Origin: Chondrus crispus
Taxonomy: Eukaryota > Rhodophyta > Florideophyceae > Gigartinales > Gigartinaceae
DNA: 64,000 bases
Direction: 5' to 3'
Assembly: GCF_000350225.1 (NCBI RefSeq)
Contig: NW_005179207.1
Span: 13,390 to 77,389 of the forward strand
Shown here: positions 8,917 through 21,000 of the stretch, piece after piece
Layout of the letters: each line of letters begins with the position of its first letter
Position numbering within the stretch: position 1 is the first letter of the stretch
The notes under the pieces: generated by a model
What the model was told of the DNA's origin: nothing
Seen by the model: the letters and a program-made list of their open reading frames with translations, nothing else
The model's database searches: none
Translations under genes and position numbers: made by a program

Positions 8917-11487
8917 ATGAGCCAAGAGTTTGAGCCCTCGATCCGCTCCGAAGCGGCGGATCTGAGCCCGGCCGCTTTGCAGTCCCCATCCGCCCCGTCG
9001 AGCGACGGCGACGCAGGTCCTCGTGACCGCGAACCGTCGCTCGGTTCCTCCGAGGAAAGAGCGGCGGCGATGTTCGAACGCATAGCCGAATACATCGAGG
9101 AAGTCCGTACTTCCCTTCGGATCGATGTATCGGACCATGTATACACTCGATGCATGGCCAAACTCCGCTCCCTGCGTGAAGGGAGGTTCGATAGAGTGAC
9201 GCAGTCCTTAGAGAATCTCCGAGCACTGATCGACGAGTTACACTCGCGGATCGTGCTCGTCGAAGACTCCCGTTTCGCCTCGCCCGGACCGTCCGGGCAA
9301 GGTCGTCCTGAGAGGCCGACCTCGGTGAGACGACCCGAGGACCGAACCTCTCCGTCCGCAGAGCAATTGGGTGCGTTCGCGCACCTCTCCGCTGAGCTCG
9401 ACGCCACTCGTCGGCGTGCTCGTGACATGGAACGTACCATGGCCGAAAGGCTACCCGGTGCCCCCTCGAGAGGGCCCGGTGGTACCGTACCTCCGAGCGC
9501 CGCCGCCCCCGAGGGTTGGCGTCCGACTGGTGCCGCTACCAGTCGGACTGCACAAGGAAGCCGTCCTCCGATAGACGCGAACTTCGCGTCTGAGACCCAA
9601 GCCTTGCCGCCCATCGCCGGAAGTAGGCGGCAAGTGGACCGCGTATCGTACGCGGACGAAAAGGACCGTGGAGGAGCCGCCCGCGGGTCCGGAGAACCGA
9701 TGTTCTCCGTCGATCCCTGCTGGGGCGGCTACCCGCCGGCGAGTTACGCCGAGCATCCAGGTCCGGTAGACGTCCGTACGCTACCGGTTACCTCCCTCGG
9801 CACGCTGGGTCCCGCTGAACCCGGGCTCGAGCCGGTACATACGATGATCCAAGAGTTCAGCGCCGTTGCTGACTATCGTATGTACCGCTTGGATAACACC
9901 TCGAGGCTCGTCACCTCGGGTGACGCGGGACGGATCGCGAAGTACGTCCAACGCTGTCGTGGGATCCGTCCCACGATGCGCAGCTTCGACGGTACCGACC
10001 CGATCCAGCTGCTGCCGTTCTTGAAGGATATCCGAATCACCTTCAACTCGCAACACCTGACCGAAGGTGTTGCGGTACGAGTCCTCGCGCACTTCCTCGA
10101 GCGCGACGCGGAGCGCCTGTATACGAGTTATACGATGCGTGGCCTCCGCGCCGGCCAGCTCCACGACGACGTGAGCTGGCCGGGGCTTGTGAATCAATTC
10201 TTAAAACGCTACCTCACGGACGACGTGTTAGGTGAAGCGTACGACGCTGTCGCTACGGCGCGACAGCAATCGCATGAGACGGAAAGCACGTTTGCTGACC
10301 GACTCGAGACTGCCGCGTTCCGATGCACGGCAGTCTTCTCCGAACAGTCCCTCGCGCACTACTTCGTGCGGGGACTTGCACCGGCAACCCGTGCCGCAGT
10401 ATCCGAAACTGTGCAAAGGCTGCCAGGCAGTCAGAAGACCGATCTTCCGACCATCCGCCGTATCGCCACGGCGGAAGGTACAACGTACCGCGCCCGGCGC
10501 GGTTTACCTCTGCCGGATTCGAAACCGGCAGGGAAGGCTGGTAGGACTACGAAGTCCGCCGCGACAAGTTCGCCCGCCTCGACCCTCCATATCGGGGAGA
10601 ATGAGTGGCAGGCCGACCCTGTCCTCATTACGCAAGGAGCAGGGCCCGTGGGGGCACGAACCCCCTCACCGATGTCGACCGGAACGACATCGAGTTACGC
10701 GACCGCCTTCGCCGCCACTCCAAGAGTGGCAAGGGGTACAGACCCCCGGGTCGCAGAGCTCGACATATCGAGCCGAGATGCAGGAGGCGAAGCGCCTCGC
10801 GTGCCCTTCCTCACTGATGAGGAGGCGCGGCACGCGGCGACCTTCGCCTCAACGGACGGCAGCGCGTACTTGTGCTGGCTATGCCGTACGTACGGGCATG
10901 CCATGTACGCGTGCCCGTTCTTGTCGCCGGAACAACGGATGTTCACGGCGTACAGGAACTACCGCTACCAGATGGAGACGCGCCCCAGTGCGCGTAATCT
11001 CCTCCGGCAAGCGGCGGGCGAGGGCCGTCCCCCGCGTCAAGGTTTCCCGAACAGATCGGGTGGGGGCACACGCTTCGCCCCCCGGGGAGGCGGGTACCGT
11101 CGTAACGAAGTCGATCGTCGGGATCGACCCGCCTACCGGCAGGCGGACACAAGGTACCCCCGACAAGAGCAGAGAGGGAACCAAGACCGTTCTCGGTTAC
11201 CCCAACAGGTACAAAATGCGATAATGTACCTACAAGACTGGGTAGAGGATCCGTACCCTCTACCCACGGAGGGTCACGAAGGAGAGCCGACTCGCTTCGT
11301 CCCCCATATCCTGCGACGACCGGACGCCGCAGGTCAAGGCCCGGAAGTACCGGAGTACTTCGCCAAGGCCGCCGAGCCGCAGTGGGGGAATCGTCCCGAC
11401 CCACGCGACCGGCTACCGGAAGAGGACCTGGCCGTCGATAGCCAGGAGGTTAGCTCCGATAGCACGGGTAGTTCGAAAAAAGGGTAA
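8917..11487 (+). CDS. gag: gag polyprotein of element A (fossil element, frame open)
   Basis: 856 aa structural protein expected to assemble the particle that packages element RNA. The ATG at 8917 lies 80 bp after the LTR and matches the starts in B and C. The N-terminal third is charged and Pro/Ser-rich. The capsid-like part (about residues 300-530) contains SFDGTDPIQLLPFLKDIRI and a conserved stretch ending YFVRGL, typical of the retrotransposon gag family. A CCHC zinc knuckle (CWLCRTYGHAMYAC) follows near residue 650. An Arg/Gly-rich tail (about 690-770) could bind nucleic acid. It is followed by a stem-loop and by pol in the -1 frame. Confidence 0.92.
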   Translation: MSQEFEPSIRSEAADLSPAALQSPSAPSSDGDAGPRDREPSLGSSEERAAAMFERIAEYIEEVRTSLRIDVSDHVYTRCMAKLRSLREGRFDRVTQSLENLRALIDELHSRIVLVEDSRFASPGPSGQGRPERPTSVRRPEDRTSPSAEQLGAFAHLSAELDATRRRARDMERTMAERLPGAPSRGPGGTVPPSAAAPEGWRPTGAATSRTAQGSRPPIDANFASETQALPPIAGSRRQVDRVSYADEKDRGGAARGSGEPMFSVDPCWGGYPPASYAEHPGPVDVRTLPVTSLGTLGPAEPGLEPVHTMIQEFSAVADYRMYRLDNTSRLVTSGDAGRIAKYVQRCRGIRPTMRSFDGTDPIQLLPFLKDIRITFNSQHLTEGVAVRVLAHFLERDAERLYTSYTMRGLRAGQLHDDVSWPGLVNQFLKRYLTDDVLGEAYDAVATARQQSHETESTFADRLETAAFRCTAVFSEQSLAHYFVRGLAPATRAAVSETVQRLPGSQKTDLPTIRRIATAEGTTYRARRGLPLPDSKPAGKAGRTTKSAATSSPASTLHIGENEWQADPVLITQGAGPVGARTPSPMSTGTTSSYATAFAATPRVARGTDPRVAELDISSRDAGGEAPRVPFLTDEEARHAATFASTDGSAYLCWLCRTYGHAMYACPFLSPEQRMFTAYRNYRYQMETRPSARNLLRQAAGEGRPPRQGFPNRSGGGTRFAPRGGGYRRNEVDRRDRPAYRQADTRYPRQEQRGNQDRSRLPQQVQNAIMYLQDWVEDPYPLPTEGHEGEPTRFVPHILRRPDAAGQGPEVPEYFAKAAEPQWGNRPDPRDRLPEEDLAVDSQEVSSDSTGSSKKG

Positions 11488-11524
11488 AGACGGTTACGTA
11501 CACGCGGTCGCGTGAGCCGTCTTT
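11476..11524 (+). promoter_or_regulatory. A-run and stem-loop at the gag stop, likely gag-pol recoding signal
   Basis: A run of six A lies just before the gag stop, and a stem-loop (AAAGACGG pairing with CCGTCTTT) starts at the stop. The pol frame is -1 relative to gag and is open straight through this region up to its first ATG at 11628. The same arrangement is seen in B (17949-17985) and C (35644-35683). Gypsy relatives are known to use -1 frameshifting, so this is the likely route to Gag-Pol. Confidence 0.6.
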
Positions 11525-11627
11525 TCCCCACGAACTAGACCCGACCCCGCGTGCTCGCCAAGGACACGGGGGGTATTGTCCGATAATACATCCCCCGCTT
11601 CCAGAGGCGGGCACGGGAGCTCCTGTA

Positions 11628-14600
11628 ATGCCGATACAGGAGGGAGCGCACGTCGAGGCCTCCGAAGGCCCGACGTTAGGAGAACAAGACACCGGGACAG
11701 CCGACGTCCCGGTGAGGCGTAACGATGGCGACGGGGGCAACGGCGACCGAAAGGATTCGGTCGACCCCCTGACTCCCGCGAGCCCAAGGTCGCCGGAGAA
11801 AGGTCCGTGTCGTACGGACTCGAGTAATCCGAGGGGCGTCACTGATCCGCGGACGCCCCAAGGAAGGGGGAGAAGGAAACGCAAGCGGGGCCAGCACGGA
11901 AATCGAGGGCCCCGGCGGAACGACCTCACCGATAAGGTCGCCCCGAAGGTTGTCAACGGCGTCATTTGCCTTCTGACGTCGAAGATCTACAACGTCCTCG
12001 GCTCGATAGCCACAGAGGGAAATGCATTTAAACCCCGCACGATCGCCGTTGATACGTGCTCGGGGTATAACCTGGTGAGGAAGGCCGACCTTCCCCCCGA
12101 TTGGACGCGTTACGTCGTGCACGACGCACCTCTGCCACGATTGGCAGGCGCGAATAGCAACCCCCTCAAACTTTCGGCCGTCGTCCGCCTGGCGGTGCGG
12201 TTGAGGAACACGGTGTTCCGAATTCCGTTCGTAGTCGCGGACCAGCTCGCCGTGCCGGTCCTTCTCGGCACGGCCTTCATCGATACGCACGTGCGATGTA
12301 TCGACATCGAAGCTCAACGAATGGAGCTACGCCTAGGCGGTTCCGTCGCCATCGTCGACGGAAAGGGGGAGTCGACTCCCCCTACCAGGCGACACGGGCG
12401 ACACACGGGTCGGCCAGACGTACGCGAGGAGGCCCCGCAAGCGATCCGAATCGCCCGCTGGGTTACCATCCCCGCGATGTCACAAGCCCGCGTACGTGTG
12501 ACAACCGCGGGGAGGGGCCTCATGTTCCTGGAACCCAAGCCCTCACTCCAACACCGACATGGAGTGAGGCTGACGAATGGCGTCGCGGAGGTCCTACCGA
12601 ATCAGACCTTCGACGTTATCGTCGCGAATTTCTCACGACGAGAAAAGAGGCTTCCGAAGCACACCGTCGTGGGATACGCGAAGCGCAACCCCCTCGCGAT
12701 CCTCACTCCCGAACGTAAGGTCGCCGAGGGGATCGCGCACGCGCTACACCTGACCGACTTGACCGATCAAGTCGGTGGGGTAGGAGTTGGCCGATCCAAC
12801 TCCGACGATGAGACCACCGCCGGGGGCAAGGGGGTCGACCCGGTCGAACGGTCACGTTTAGGCCAACCGACGGCGAGGGGTACTGTACTCCCCCAGCAAA
12901 AGGATCCCGAAAATCCACCGATGGATTGGGAAAAAGAGATCGACCTGTCATACATCGATGATGACAAGCTCCGTGGCCACGTGCTCGAGATGCTCCGTAA
13001 GCACTCGAGTCTGTGGAGCTGTGCGCTTGGAACGATCCAAGCCACGGAGCACCGCATCCCCCTCGAACCAGGAACGAAACCGATTCGTTCTATGCGCTAT
13101 CGGAAGGGCCCGGCCATGCGCGAAATGGTTGCGAAGGAGGTCAACAAGATGTTGAACGCAGGGGTTATCGAACCCGCGAGCACCGAGTGGGCGTCCCCGG
13201 TGGTGCTCGTACCGAAGAAAGACGGCTCTCTTCGGTTCTGCGTAGACTACCGGCGCCTCAACGCGAAGACCGCAGCGGATTCGTATCCGCTGCCACAGAT
13301 GGACGACTGCATCGACTCGTTAGGAGATGCAGCCGTCTTCACCACGTTGGACTGCAATTCCGGTTATTGGCAGATCCCGGTCGCTCCGGAAGACCGGGAT
13401 AAGACCACGTTTACGACGCACATGGGCACGTTTCGCCACTTGCGCATGCCGTTTGGACTCAAAGGGGCACCGGCCACCTTCCAACGTGCGCTCGACATAA
13501 TACTCTCCGGAGTCCGCTGGCAAATATGCCTCGTCTATCTCGACGACGTGATCGTGTTCTCCCGTACTCACGGAGAACACGCGAGGCATCTCGATACCGT
13601 CTTGAGCTTACTGCGGAGTTCCGGTATCTCCCTTAAGCTCAAGAAGTGCAGTTTCTTCCGACCGAAGGTGCACTACCTGGGACACGTCATCTCCCCAGGC
13701 AAGTTGAGCGTGGCCGATACGGCGGCCGACGCTTTCAAGACGTTCACGTTCCCGAGGACGTTGACGCAAGTGCGCTCGTTCCTCGGGGCGTGTAACGTAT
13801 ACCGCCGATTCGTTAAGGGGTTCGCTAAGATTGCGCGTCCTCTGACTGACATGACGCGCAAGGATTCGGATCCCGATTTCTATAACCCCACGAAGCTGCA
13901 ACTTCAGGCGTTCGAGAACCTTAAGAAGTGCATGATCGCTCCGCCGATCCTCGCGTTGCCCCGGCACGGTCGTCCGTACATGATAGACACCGACGCGAGT
14001 GCCTACCAACTCGGCTGCACCTTACTTCAGGAGCACGAAGAGCCGAACGACTGGCGCCCCGTGGGGTATTGGTCGTACTCACTGTCCGATAGTGAGCGCA
14101 ACTACAGCGCTACCGAACGCGAGTGCTTCGCCGTAGTGTGGGCCGTCCGCACACTACGGCCGTACGTAGAAGGCACGAAGTTCACCGTACGGACGGACCA
14201 TGACGCCCTCCGATGGCTCATGTCCCTCACCGAGAGTTCCGGAAGACTCACCCGGTGGCGGCTACGTCTGGCTGAATACGATTTCACCATTCAGTACCGC
14301 CCCGGACGCGTGCATCAGGTGCCCGATGCCCTGTCACGACTCGTGTCGCCGAAGGTCGCCGATGACCTTCGCTCCACCGTCGAGGTGGATGACGACATCC
14401 CCACTTTCGACGGGGGCACGACAGTTCGAGACGTATCGAACGAGCTCGCGGACCACGCTTGTACCGCGAGCTGTGATCATCAGGCCGTCCATGTCTTCGT
14501 AACGACACGGAATCAAGCCGAAGCCCTAACAAGGTCGCGCGCACGGACGCGCGACGAACCGCGAGGTGACGGCGAAGCTCCCGCTCTCCAAGGACCCAAT

Positions 14601-14717
14601 TCGTTTTGGGAGGAGAACGACGAGTTCGACGCCGCCGACATCCAGCGCGCCGAAGACCCCGAGGCTGGCGCGCTCGACTCCCCGGTCGCCCCACCGCAGG
14701 ACGACCTTCCGGCCCCT
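11628..14717 (+). CDS. pol: pol of element A, 5' part (fossil, interrupted by element B)
   Basis: Encodes, in order, an aspartic protease (VDTCSGYNLVRKADLP, with DTCSG as the active-site motif), reverse transcriptase (LPQMDDCIDSL; YLDDVIVF as the polymerase motif) and RNase H (DTDASAYQLGCTL; ATERECFAVVWA; RTDHDALRW). The integrase and chromodomain that follow in element C are missing here because element B lies in pol and the remainder is not present. The first ATG is at 11628, but the frame is open back to the end of gag, consistent with expression as a Gag-Pol fusion. Confidence 0.9.
14713..14717 (+). repeat. target-site duplication of element B, left copy
   Basis: CCCCT; the same five bases follow the 3' LTR at 27404-27408. 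The undisturbed site is visible in the homologous position of element C (CCGGCCCCTCTTACG). Confidence 0.93.
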
Positions 14718-15310
14718 TGTGGTATAACCCCAAACGCAAATTAGATTAGGATTGGATCAGGGACAGTAAGGCAACGAGCCTTACAGCCATGCGCGCACAC
14801 ACGTGTCCTCCACGTGTACGGGACGCGTACTACACGTGGACTGTCAGCCCCGCCGGCTGACAGCGCTACAGTGTCGGTAGACCGGCACTACTGTAGAGTT
14901 ATGATAGACTACGATGTACATTAAATATGAGCGGACCGCCGGCGGTGGAGGGCAACAAGCACGGACTTGTCAAGGATCCTCCACCTTGGTCCGCCCGCTT
15001 ACTTTTAGGTACTTCCGTCCGTTTTACCTAGGAGTCGCACCGCGCGCGGGTTGAGGACGCGCGTAGCACGCCCACGAGCCGGCTCCGCCTCCGCCCGTCG
15101 GTACTGGATCGTCACCCAGTACCGCTCCGGGGCGTCGAGGCGTAGAACCGCTCGCGCGTGCGCGCGTCCTCCCCGATCTCGCTCTACCACCGCTACCTCG
15201 AGCCCGTGCTCGGTACCGTTGGTGGGCCGTGCTTCTGTCTTCCCGCCGATCGGGGTCTTTCCGAACTGTCAGTACTCACCCCCCTCGTCGTTGGGGGTGA
15301 TTATACTACA
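14718..15310 (+). repeat. 5' LTR of element B
   Basis: 593 bp, TGTGGTATAA ... TTATACTACA. It has the same series of hairpins as elements A and C but with different stem sequences, for example GTAAGGC/GCCTTAC in place of ACTGTAGAGC/GCTCTACAGT. A primer site TGGTCTCCCGACC follows at 15312. Confidence 0.95.
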
Positions 15311-15387
15311 GTGGTCTCCCGACCTAGAAGACTCTCACGATCGAACCGAGAAGACTATCGTTTACCTCCGCGTCCGTACGCGTCGAG

Positions 15388-17949
15388 ATGAGTGGCGAAT
15401 ATCCCACCTCGATTCGCTCGGAGCCCGCCGATGTGCAAGAGGCCGCGCTCCGCGTCCGAGTCGGCGACGGCGACGCTGGTCCCCGAGACCGCGAACCGTC
15501 GCCCGACTTCTCCGAAGGACGAGCTCGCGCGATGTACGATCGCATCGCGGAGTATATCGAAGATGTCCGAACATCCCTCCGTATCGACGTCTCCGACAGC
15601 GTCTACGCCTGCTGTATGGATGAGTTGCGCTCCCTCCGCGAAGGAAGGTTTGAGCGCGTAACTCAGTCCTTGGAGAACCTGCGCGCTCTCGTCGACCAGC
15701 TACAGTCCCGTTTGGTACTGGTCGAAGAGGCGCGCATCGATTCCCCCGCCATGGACGTTGCGGGTCGACCCGCCAGTGCAAACTCCGGGGTCCGACGCGA
15801 CCCGCAACCCTTCCCATCGGCCGAACAGATGGGAGCGTTCGCGCACATGGCGGCGGAGCTCAACTCAACGCGCCGCCGTGCCCGTGAGATGGAACAGACC
15901 TCGGCCGAGAGGCCGCCCGGAGCCCCCTCGAGTGGGCCCGGTGCCACTGTTCCTCCGGGCGCATCCGGAGCGCAGGAGTGGCCCCCGACTGGAGCCGTCA
16001 CCAGTCGGAGGGCGGAGGACATCAAGCCGACGGCGGACGCGAACTTCGCGTCCGAGACTCAAGCCCTGCCGTATGCATCCGGAAGCATGCGGCAGTCCCG
16101 ACGGGTACCGGACGAACCCGACCGTGGCCGTGGAGGAGTCGCCCGCGGATCAGGGGAACCGATTCTCCCCTTCGATCCTCGCTGGGGCGGCTACCAGCCA
16201 GCGGATCTTACCGCGCATCCCGGCCTCGTCGACGTCCGAGCGTTGCCCGTCACGCCGTTCGGAACGTTGGGCCCCGCCGAACCCGGGCTCGAGCCCGTCC
16301 ACACCATGATACAGGAGTTCAGCGCCGTCGTGAACTACCGCATGTATCGGTTGGACAACACCTCGAGGCTCGTTACCTCGGGTGACGCGGGACGGATCGC
16401 GAAGTACGTCCAACGCTGCCGTGGGCTCCGTCCCACGATGAAGAGCTTCGACGGTACTGACGCGATTCAGTTGCTCCCGTTCCTGAAGGATATCCGGATA
16501 ACCTTCAATGCCCAGCACCTGACCGAAGGTGTAGCAATCCGTGTCTTCGCTCACTTCCTCGAGCGCGACGCGGAGCGGTTGTATACGAGTTACACCATGC
16601 GCGGCCTCCGCGCCGGCCAGCTCCACGACGACACGAGCTGGCCTGGTCTCGTCAACCAATTTATCAAACGCTACCTAACCGACGACGTGTTGGGGGAAGC
16701 GTTTGACGCTGTCGCGTCGGCGCGACAGCTTCCTCACGAAACCGAGAACACGTTCGCAGACCGGCTGGAATCCGCCGCGTTCCGATGCACGGCCGTGTTC
16801 TCAGAACAAGCTCTCGCGCACTACTTCGTGCGCGGGCTGTCCACTGCGACCCGGGCCGCAGTGGCAGAGACGATGCAAAGGTTGCCCGGACAACAGAAGA
16901 CCGAACTCTCAACGATTCGCCGTATCGCAACGGCCGAGGGTACAACCTACCGCGCCCGTCGCGGGTTGCCGCTGCCGGACCCGAAGCCGGCAGCGAAGGG
17001 AGTCCGAACTCCAAGGTCACACGGAACGAGTTCGCCGGCGACCGCCCTCCACATTGGAGAAGATGAGTGGCAGGCCGACCCTGTCCTCATCACGCAAGGC
17101 TTCGACCGGGCAGGAGGCCGACCCCCTACGCCAGCTTCCACCGGTTCGACCGGAAGCTTCGCAACGGCGTTCGCACACACGCCGAGGGCCACGGGTGGTC
17201 CGAACCACAACATGGCCGAGCTGGATATCTCCCGTCGAGAAGGAGACCGCGGGCTGCCTAACGTGCCTCGACTCACCGATGAGGAGGCACGCCACGCGGC
17301 GACTTTCGCGTCGACAGATGGCAGCGCGTACATTTGTTGGCTGTGCCGGACGTACGGCCACGCCATGTACGCGTGCCCGTTCCTGTCGCCTGAACAACGT
17401 CAGTTCACGGCGTACAGGAACTGCCGCTATCAGATGGAGACGCGCCCCGGAATGCGCAATCTCATCCAGCAGTCTACGCGGGCAGACCGAGGCCCGCGTC
17501 GAGGTGACCCGAGCCGATCGGGTGGGGGCGTCCGTTTTGCCCCTCGTGAAGGCGGGTACCGATACCCGGGGACCGATCAAAGGGATCGACGTGACCCTCG
17601 TCGGATGGATACGCGATATCCCCGTCGAGATGGGCGAGGCGACCGGGGCCGACCCCCGTTGCCCCAAGGGGTACAGAACGCCATCATGTACCTCCAAGAC
17701 TGGGCGGGTGAGACGCACCCCCAGCCCACAGAAGGAGGCGGAGGGGAGCCCGTTCTCTCCGCCCCTCAAATATTGCAACGGCCGGACGTTGCAATCCAAG
17801 GCCACGAAGTATCCGATTACTTCGTAGAAGATGGCCAGTCGGGGTGGGGAAACCGTCTCCATCCGCGCGGCCAGGGGCCCGTCGACGCGCTAGCTAACGA
17901 TAGCCAAGCGAATAGCACTGACAGCTCGGGTAGTTCGAAAAACCCGTAA
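15388..17949 (+). CDS. gag: gag polyprotein of element B (fossil element, frame open)
   Basis: 853 aa, colinear with gag of A and C. Capsid-like core around KSFDGTDAIQLLPFLKDIRI; zinc knuckle CWLCRTYGHAMYAC; Arg-rich tail. The ATG at 15388 sits at the same distance from the LTR as in A. The frame looks whole. It ends in the same AAA-rich words before a stop and stem-loop. Confidence 0.92.
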   Translation: MSGEYPTSIRSEPADVQEAALRVRVGDGDAGPRDREPSPDFSEGRARAMYDRIAEYIEDVRTSLRIDVSDSVYACCMDELRSLREGRFERVTQSLENLRALVDQLQSRLVLVEEARIDSPAMDVAGRPASANSGVRRDPQPFPSAEQMGAFAHMAAELNSTRRRAREMEQTSAERPPGAPSSGPGATVPPGASGAQEWPPTGAVTSRRAEDIKPTADANFASETQALPYASGSMRQSRRVPDEPDRGRGGVARGSGEPILPFDPRWGGYQPADLTAHPGLVDVRALPVTPFGTLGPAEPGLEPVHTMIQEFSAVVNYRMYRLDNTSRLVTSGDAGRIAKYVQRCRGLRPTMKSFDGTDAIQLLPFLKDIRITFNAQHLTEGVAIRVFAHFLERDAERLYTSYTMRGLRAGQLHDDTSWPGLVNQFIKRYLTDDVLGEAFDAVASARQLPHETENTFADRLESAAFRCTAVFSEQALAHYFVRGLSTATRAAVAETMQRLPGQQKTELSTIRRIATAEGTTYRARRGLPLPDPKPAAKGVRTPRSHGTSSPATALHIGEDEWQADPVLITQGFDRAGGRPPTPASTGSTGSFATAFAHTPRATGGPNHNMAELDISRREGDRGLPNVPRLTDEEARHAATFASTDGSAYICWLCRTYGHAMYACPFLSPEQRQFTAYRNCRYQMETRPGMRNLIQQSTRADRGPRRGDPSRSGGGVRFAPREGGYRYPGTDQRDRRDPRRMDTRYPRRDGRGDRGRPPLPQGVQNAIMYLQDWAGETHPQPTEGGGGEPVLSAPQILQRPDVAIQGHEVSDYFVEDGQSGWGNRLHPRGQGPVDALANDSQANSTDSSGSSKNP

Positions 17950-17985
17950 AGACGGTTACGTTCGCGCGGTCGCGTGAACCGTCTT
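17938..17985 (+). promoter_or_regulatory. gag-end stem-loop of element B
   Basis: AAGACGGTT pairs with AACCGTCTT around the gag stop. In A and C the second arm reads GAGCC, so the pairing changes from wobble to Watson-Crick while the stem is kept. The pol frame (-1) is open across it. Confidence 0.55.
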
Positions 17986-18095
17986 GTCAAACCAACCTTG
18001 ACCCGCCCCTATTTGTCCCTGGCGGGGGAGGGGAATGTTTACCAATATTATTTCCCTCAACCCTGCACAAGCGCACCGAGACACCCGTAAGCTCG

Positions 18096-21000
18096 GTGCG
18101 AAAGGACGAAGACGCTGAGGCAACCGTCAGCCCGGCGCACATGGAGGAAGGCACTGGGGCAACCGTGAGCCAAGTGCCTAACAAGAAGCGCATCGAACGC
18201 GCCAGCGGCCCGACCCAGGGGGACCCGGGGCCGCCAGAAGAATTCAAGCCGCGTACGAACGCGACTTGTCGCGGGGACCCGGCCGGCCGAAGGGCGCCCC
18301 GCGACCAAGGCCGAATGACGCGGAAGAGAAGTCGGAACCGGCGCCGGCGGCCCAGGCGGAACGATCTCGACGAGCCGGGCACGCCGAAGGTGGTCGACGG
18401 CGTCATTTGCCTTATGACGTCGAAGATTTACAACGTCCTCGGCTCGATAGCCACGGATGGAAAGGCCTTCAAGCCCCGCACGATCGCCGTTGATACGTGC
18501 TCAGGGTACAATCTGGTGAGGAAGGCGGACCTTCCTCCCGATTGGTCGCGGTACGTCATCCGCGACGCGCCACTGCCCCGATTGGCAGGCGCGAATAGCA
18601 ACCCGCTTAAGCTCTCGGCCGTCGTACGCCTGGCCGTGCGGTTGAGGAACACGACGTTCCGAATTCCGTTCGTCGTGGCGGACCAGCTCGCCGTGCCGGT
18701 CCTCCTTGGTACGGCCTTCATCGATACACACGTACGAAGTATCGACATCGAAGCTCAACGGTTGGAGCTCCGCCAAGGTGGCTCCGTTGCCATCGTCGAC
18801 GGGAAGGGAGGGCCGACTCCCCCAACCAGGCGGCACGGACGTCAGACAAGCCGGGCTGACGCACGCGACGAAGCCCCGCAGGCGATCCGAATCGCCCGCT
18901 GGGTTACCATTCCCGCGAGGTCGCAGGCCCGTGTGCGCGTTACGACGACGGGGAGGGGACTCGTGTTTATAGAGCCGAAGCCGTCACTCCAACACCGACA
19001 TGGGGTGAGGCTGACGAACGGCGTCGTCGAGGTCCTGCCGAACCAGACCTTCGACGTCATCGTCGCGAACTTTTCGCGACAGGAAAGGCGGCTTCCGAAG
19101 CACACCGTCGTGGGATACGCGAAGCGCAACTCCCTCGCGATCTTGACGCCCGAACGTCGCATCGCCGAGGGGATCGCGCACGCGCTACACCTCACCGACT
19201 TGACCGATCAAGTCGGAACGGCAGGAGCTGGTCGACCAGGCTCCGCCCAGGGGCAACCGTTGAGAAGAGAGGAGCCGGTACGGACGGCCGACCGGCGAAG
19301 TGCCTGCCGCCGGAAGGGGGCACTGCACCCGCCTCTGAAAAGGATCCGGAAAATCCGCCGGAGGATTGGGAAAAAGAAATCGACTTGTCATACATCGATG
19401 ATGACAAGTTCCGGGTCCACGTGCTCGAGATGCTCCGTAAGCACTCGAGTCTGTGGAGCGGGGCGCTCGGAACGATCCGAGCGACCGAACACCGCATTCC
19501 CCTCGAACCGGGTACGAAGCCGATACGTTCAATGCCCTACCGAAAGGGGCCGGCTATGCGTGAGATGGTCGCCAAGGAAGTCAAAAAAATGTTGAACGCA
19601 GGGGTAATCGAACCTGCGAGCACCGAGTGGGCGTCCCCCGTGGTGCTCGTACCGAAGAAAGACGGCTCTCTTCGGTTCTGCGTGGACTACCGGCGTCTCA
19701 ACGCAAAGACGGCAGCGGATTCGTATCCGCTGCCCCGGATGGACGACTGCATCGATTCGCTCGGAGATGCAGCCGTCTTTACGACGTTGGACTGCAATTC
19801 CGGTTATTGGCAGATCCCCGTCGCTCCGGAAGACCGGGACAAGACCACGTTCACTACGCATATGGGAACGTTTCGCCATTTGCGTATGCCGTTCGGGCTA
19901 AAAGGGGCACTGGCCACCTTCCAACGTGCCCTCGACATCATCCTATCTGGCGTCCGATGGCAGATATGCCTCGTCTACCTGGATGATGTCATCGTGTTCT
20001 CCCGTACGCACGGAGAACACGCAAAGCATCTCGACACTGTCTTGAGCTTGCTGAGGAGCGCCGGAATCTCCCTCAAGCTCAAGAAGTGTAGCTTCTTCCA
20101 ACCGAAGGTGCACTACCTGGGGCACGTCATTTCCCCAGGTAAGCTGAGCGTCGCCGAAGCGGCGGCGGACGCCTTCAAGACGTTCACGTTTCCGAGGACG
20201 TTGACGCAGGTGCGCTCGTACCTCGGAGCGTGCAACGTCTACCGCCGCATCGTGAAGGGGTTCGCGAAGATTGCGCGCCCATTAACGGACATGACGCGCA
20301 AGGACGCGGACCCCAACTTCGACGACCCGACCGAGCTGCAACTTCAAGCGTTCGAAGCGTTGAAGGAGCGGATGATTTCCCAGCCGATCCTAGCATTGCC
20401 GCGGTACGGTCGGCCGTACATGATCGACACGGATGCTAGTGCCTATCAACTGGGCTGTACGTTGCTCCAGGAACACGAAGGCGCCAACGACTGGCGCCCC
20501 GTGGGGTATTGGTCGTACTCACTGTCCGATAGTGAGCGCAACTACAGCGCTACGGAGCGGGAATGCTTTGCCGTAGTGTGGGCCGTCCGCACACTACGGC
20601 CGTACATCGAAGGTACCAAGTTCATCGTCCGGACGGACCATGATGCCCTCCGATGGCTTATGTCCCTCACGGAGAGTTCCGGAAGGCTTACCCGGTGGCG
20701 ACTGCGGTTGGCGGAATACGACTTCACCATCCAGTACCGCCCCGGGCGCGTGCACCAGGTGCCCGATGCCCTGTCACGCCTCGTGTCGCCAAGGGTCACC
20801 GACGACCCTCGCCCAGTCGTCGAAGTGGATGACGACATTCCCACCTTCGATGCGGGTACGACCGTCCGTGACATGTCGGACGAGCTCGCGGACCACGTCT
20901 GTACCGCGAGCTGCGATCACAAGGCCGTCCATGTCTTCGTGACAACAAGGAACCAAGCCGGATCGCGAAGAGGGTCGCGCGTCCGTACGCGCGACGAGCC

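Noticed and set aside
8741-15990. Long minus-strand open frames opposite gag and pol of element A (for example 8850-9614 and 11676-12317)
   Set aside because: They mirror the codon pattern of GC-rich gag/pol, lack family resemblance and are not conserved between elements as proteins, unlike the antisense gene in the 3' region.
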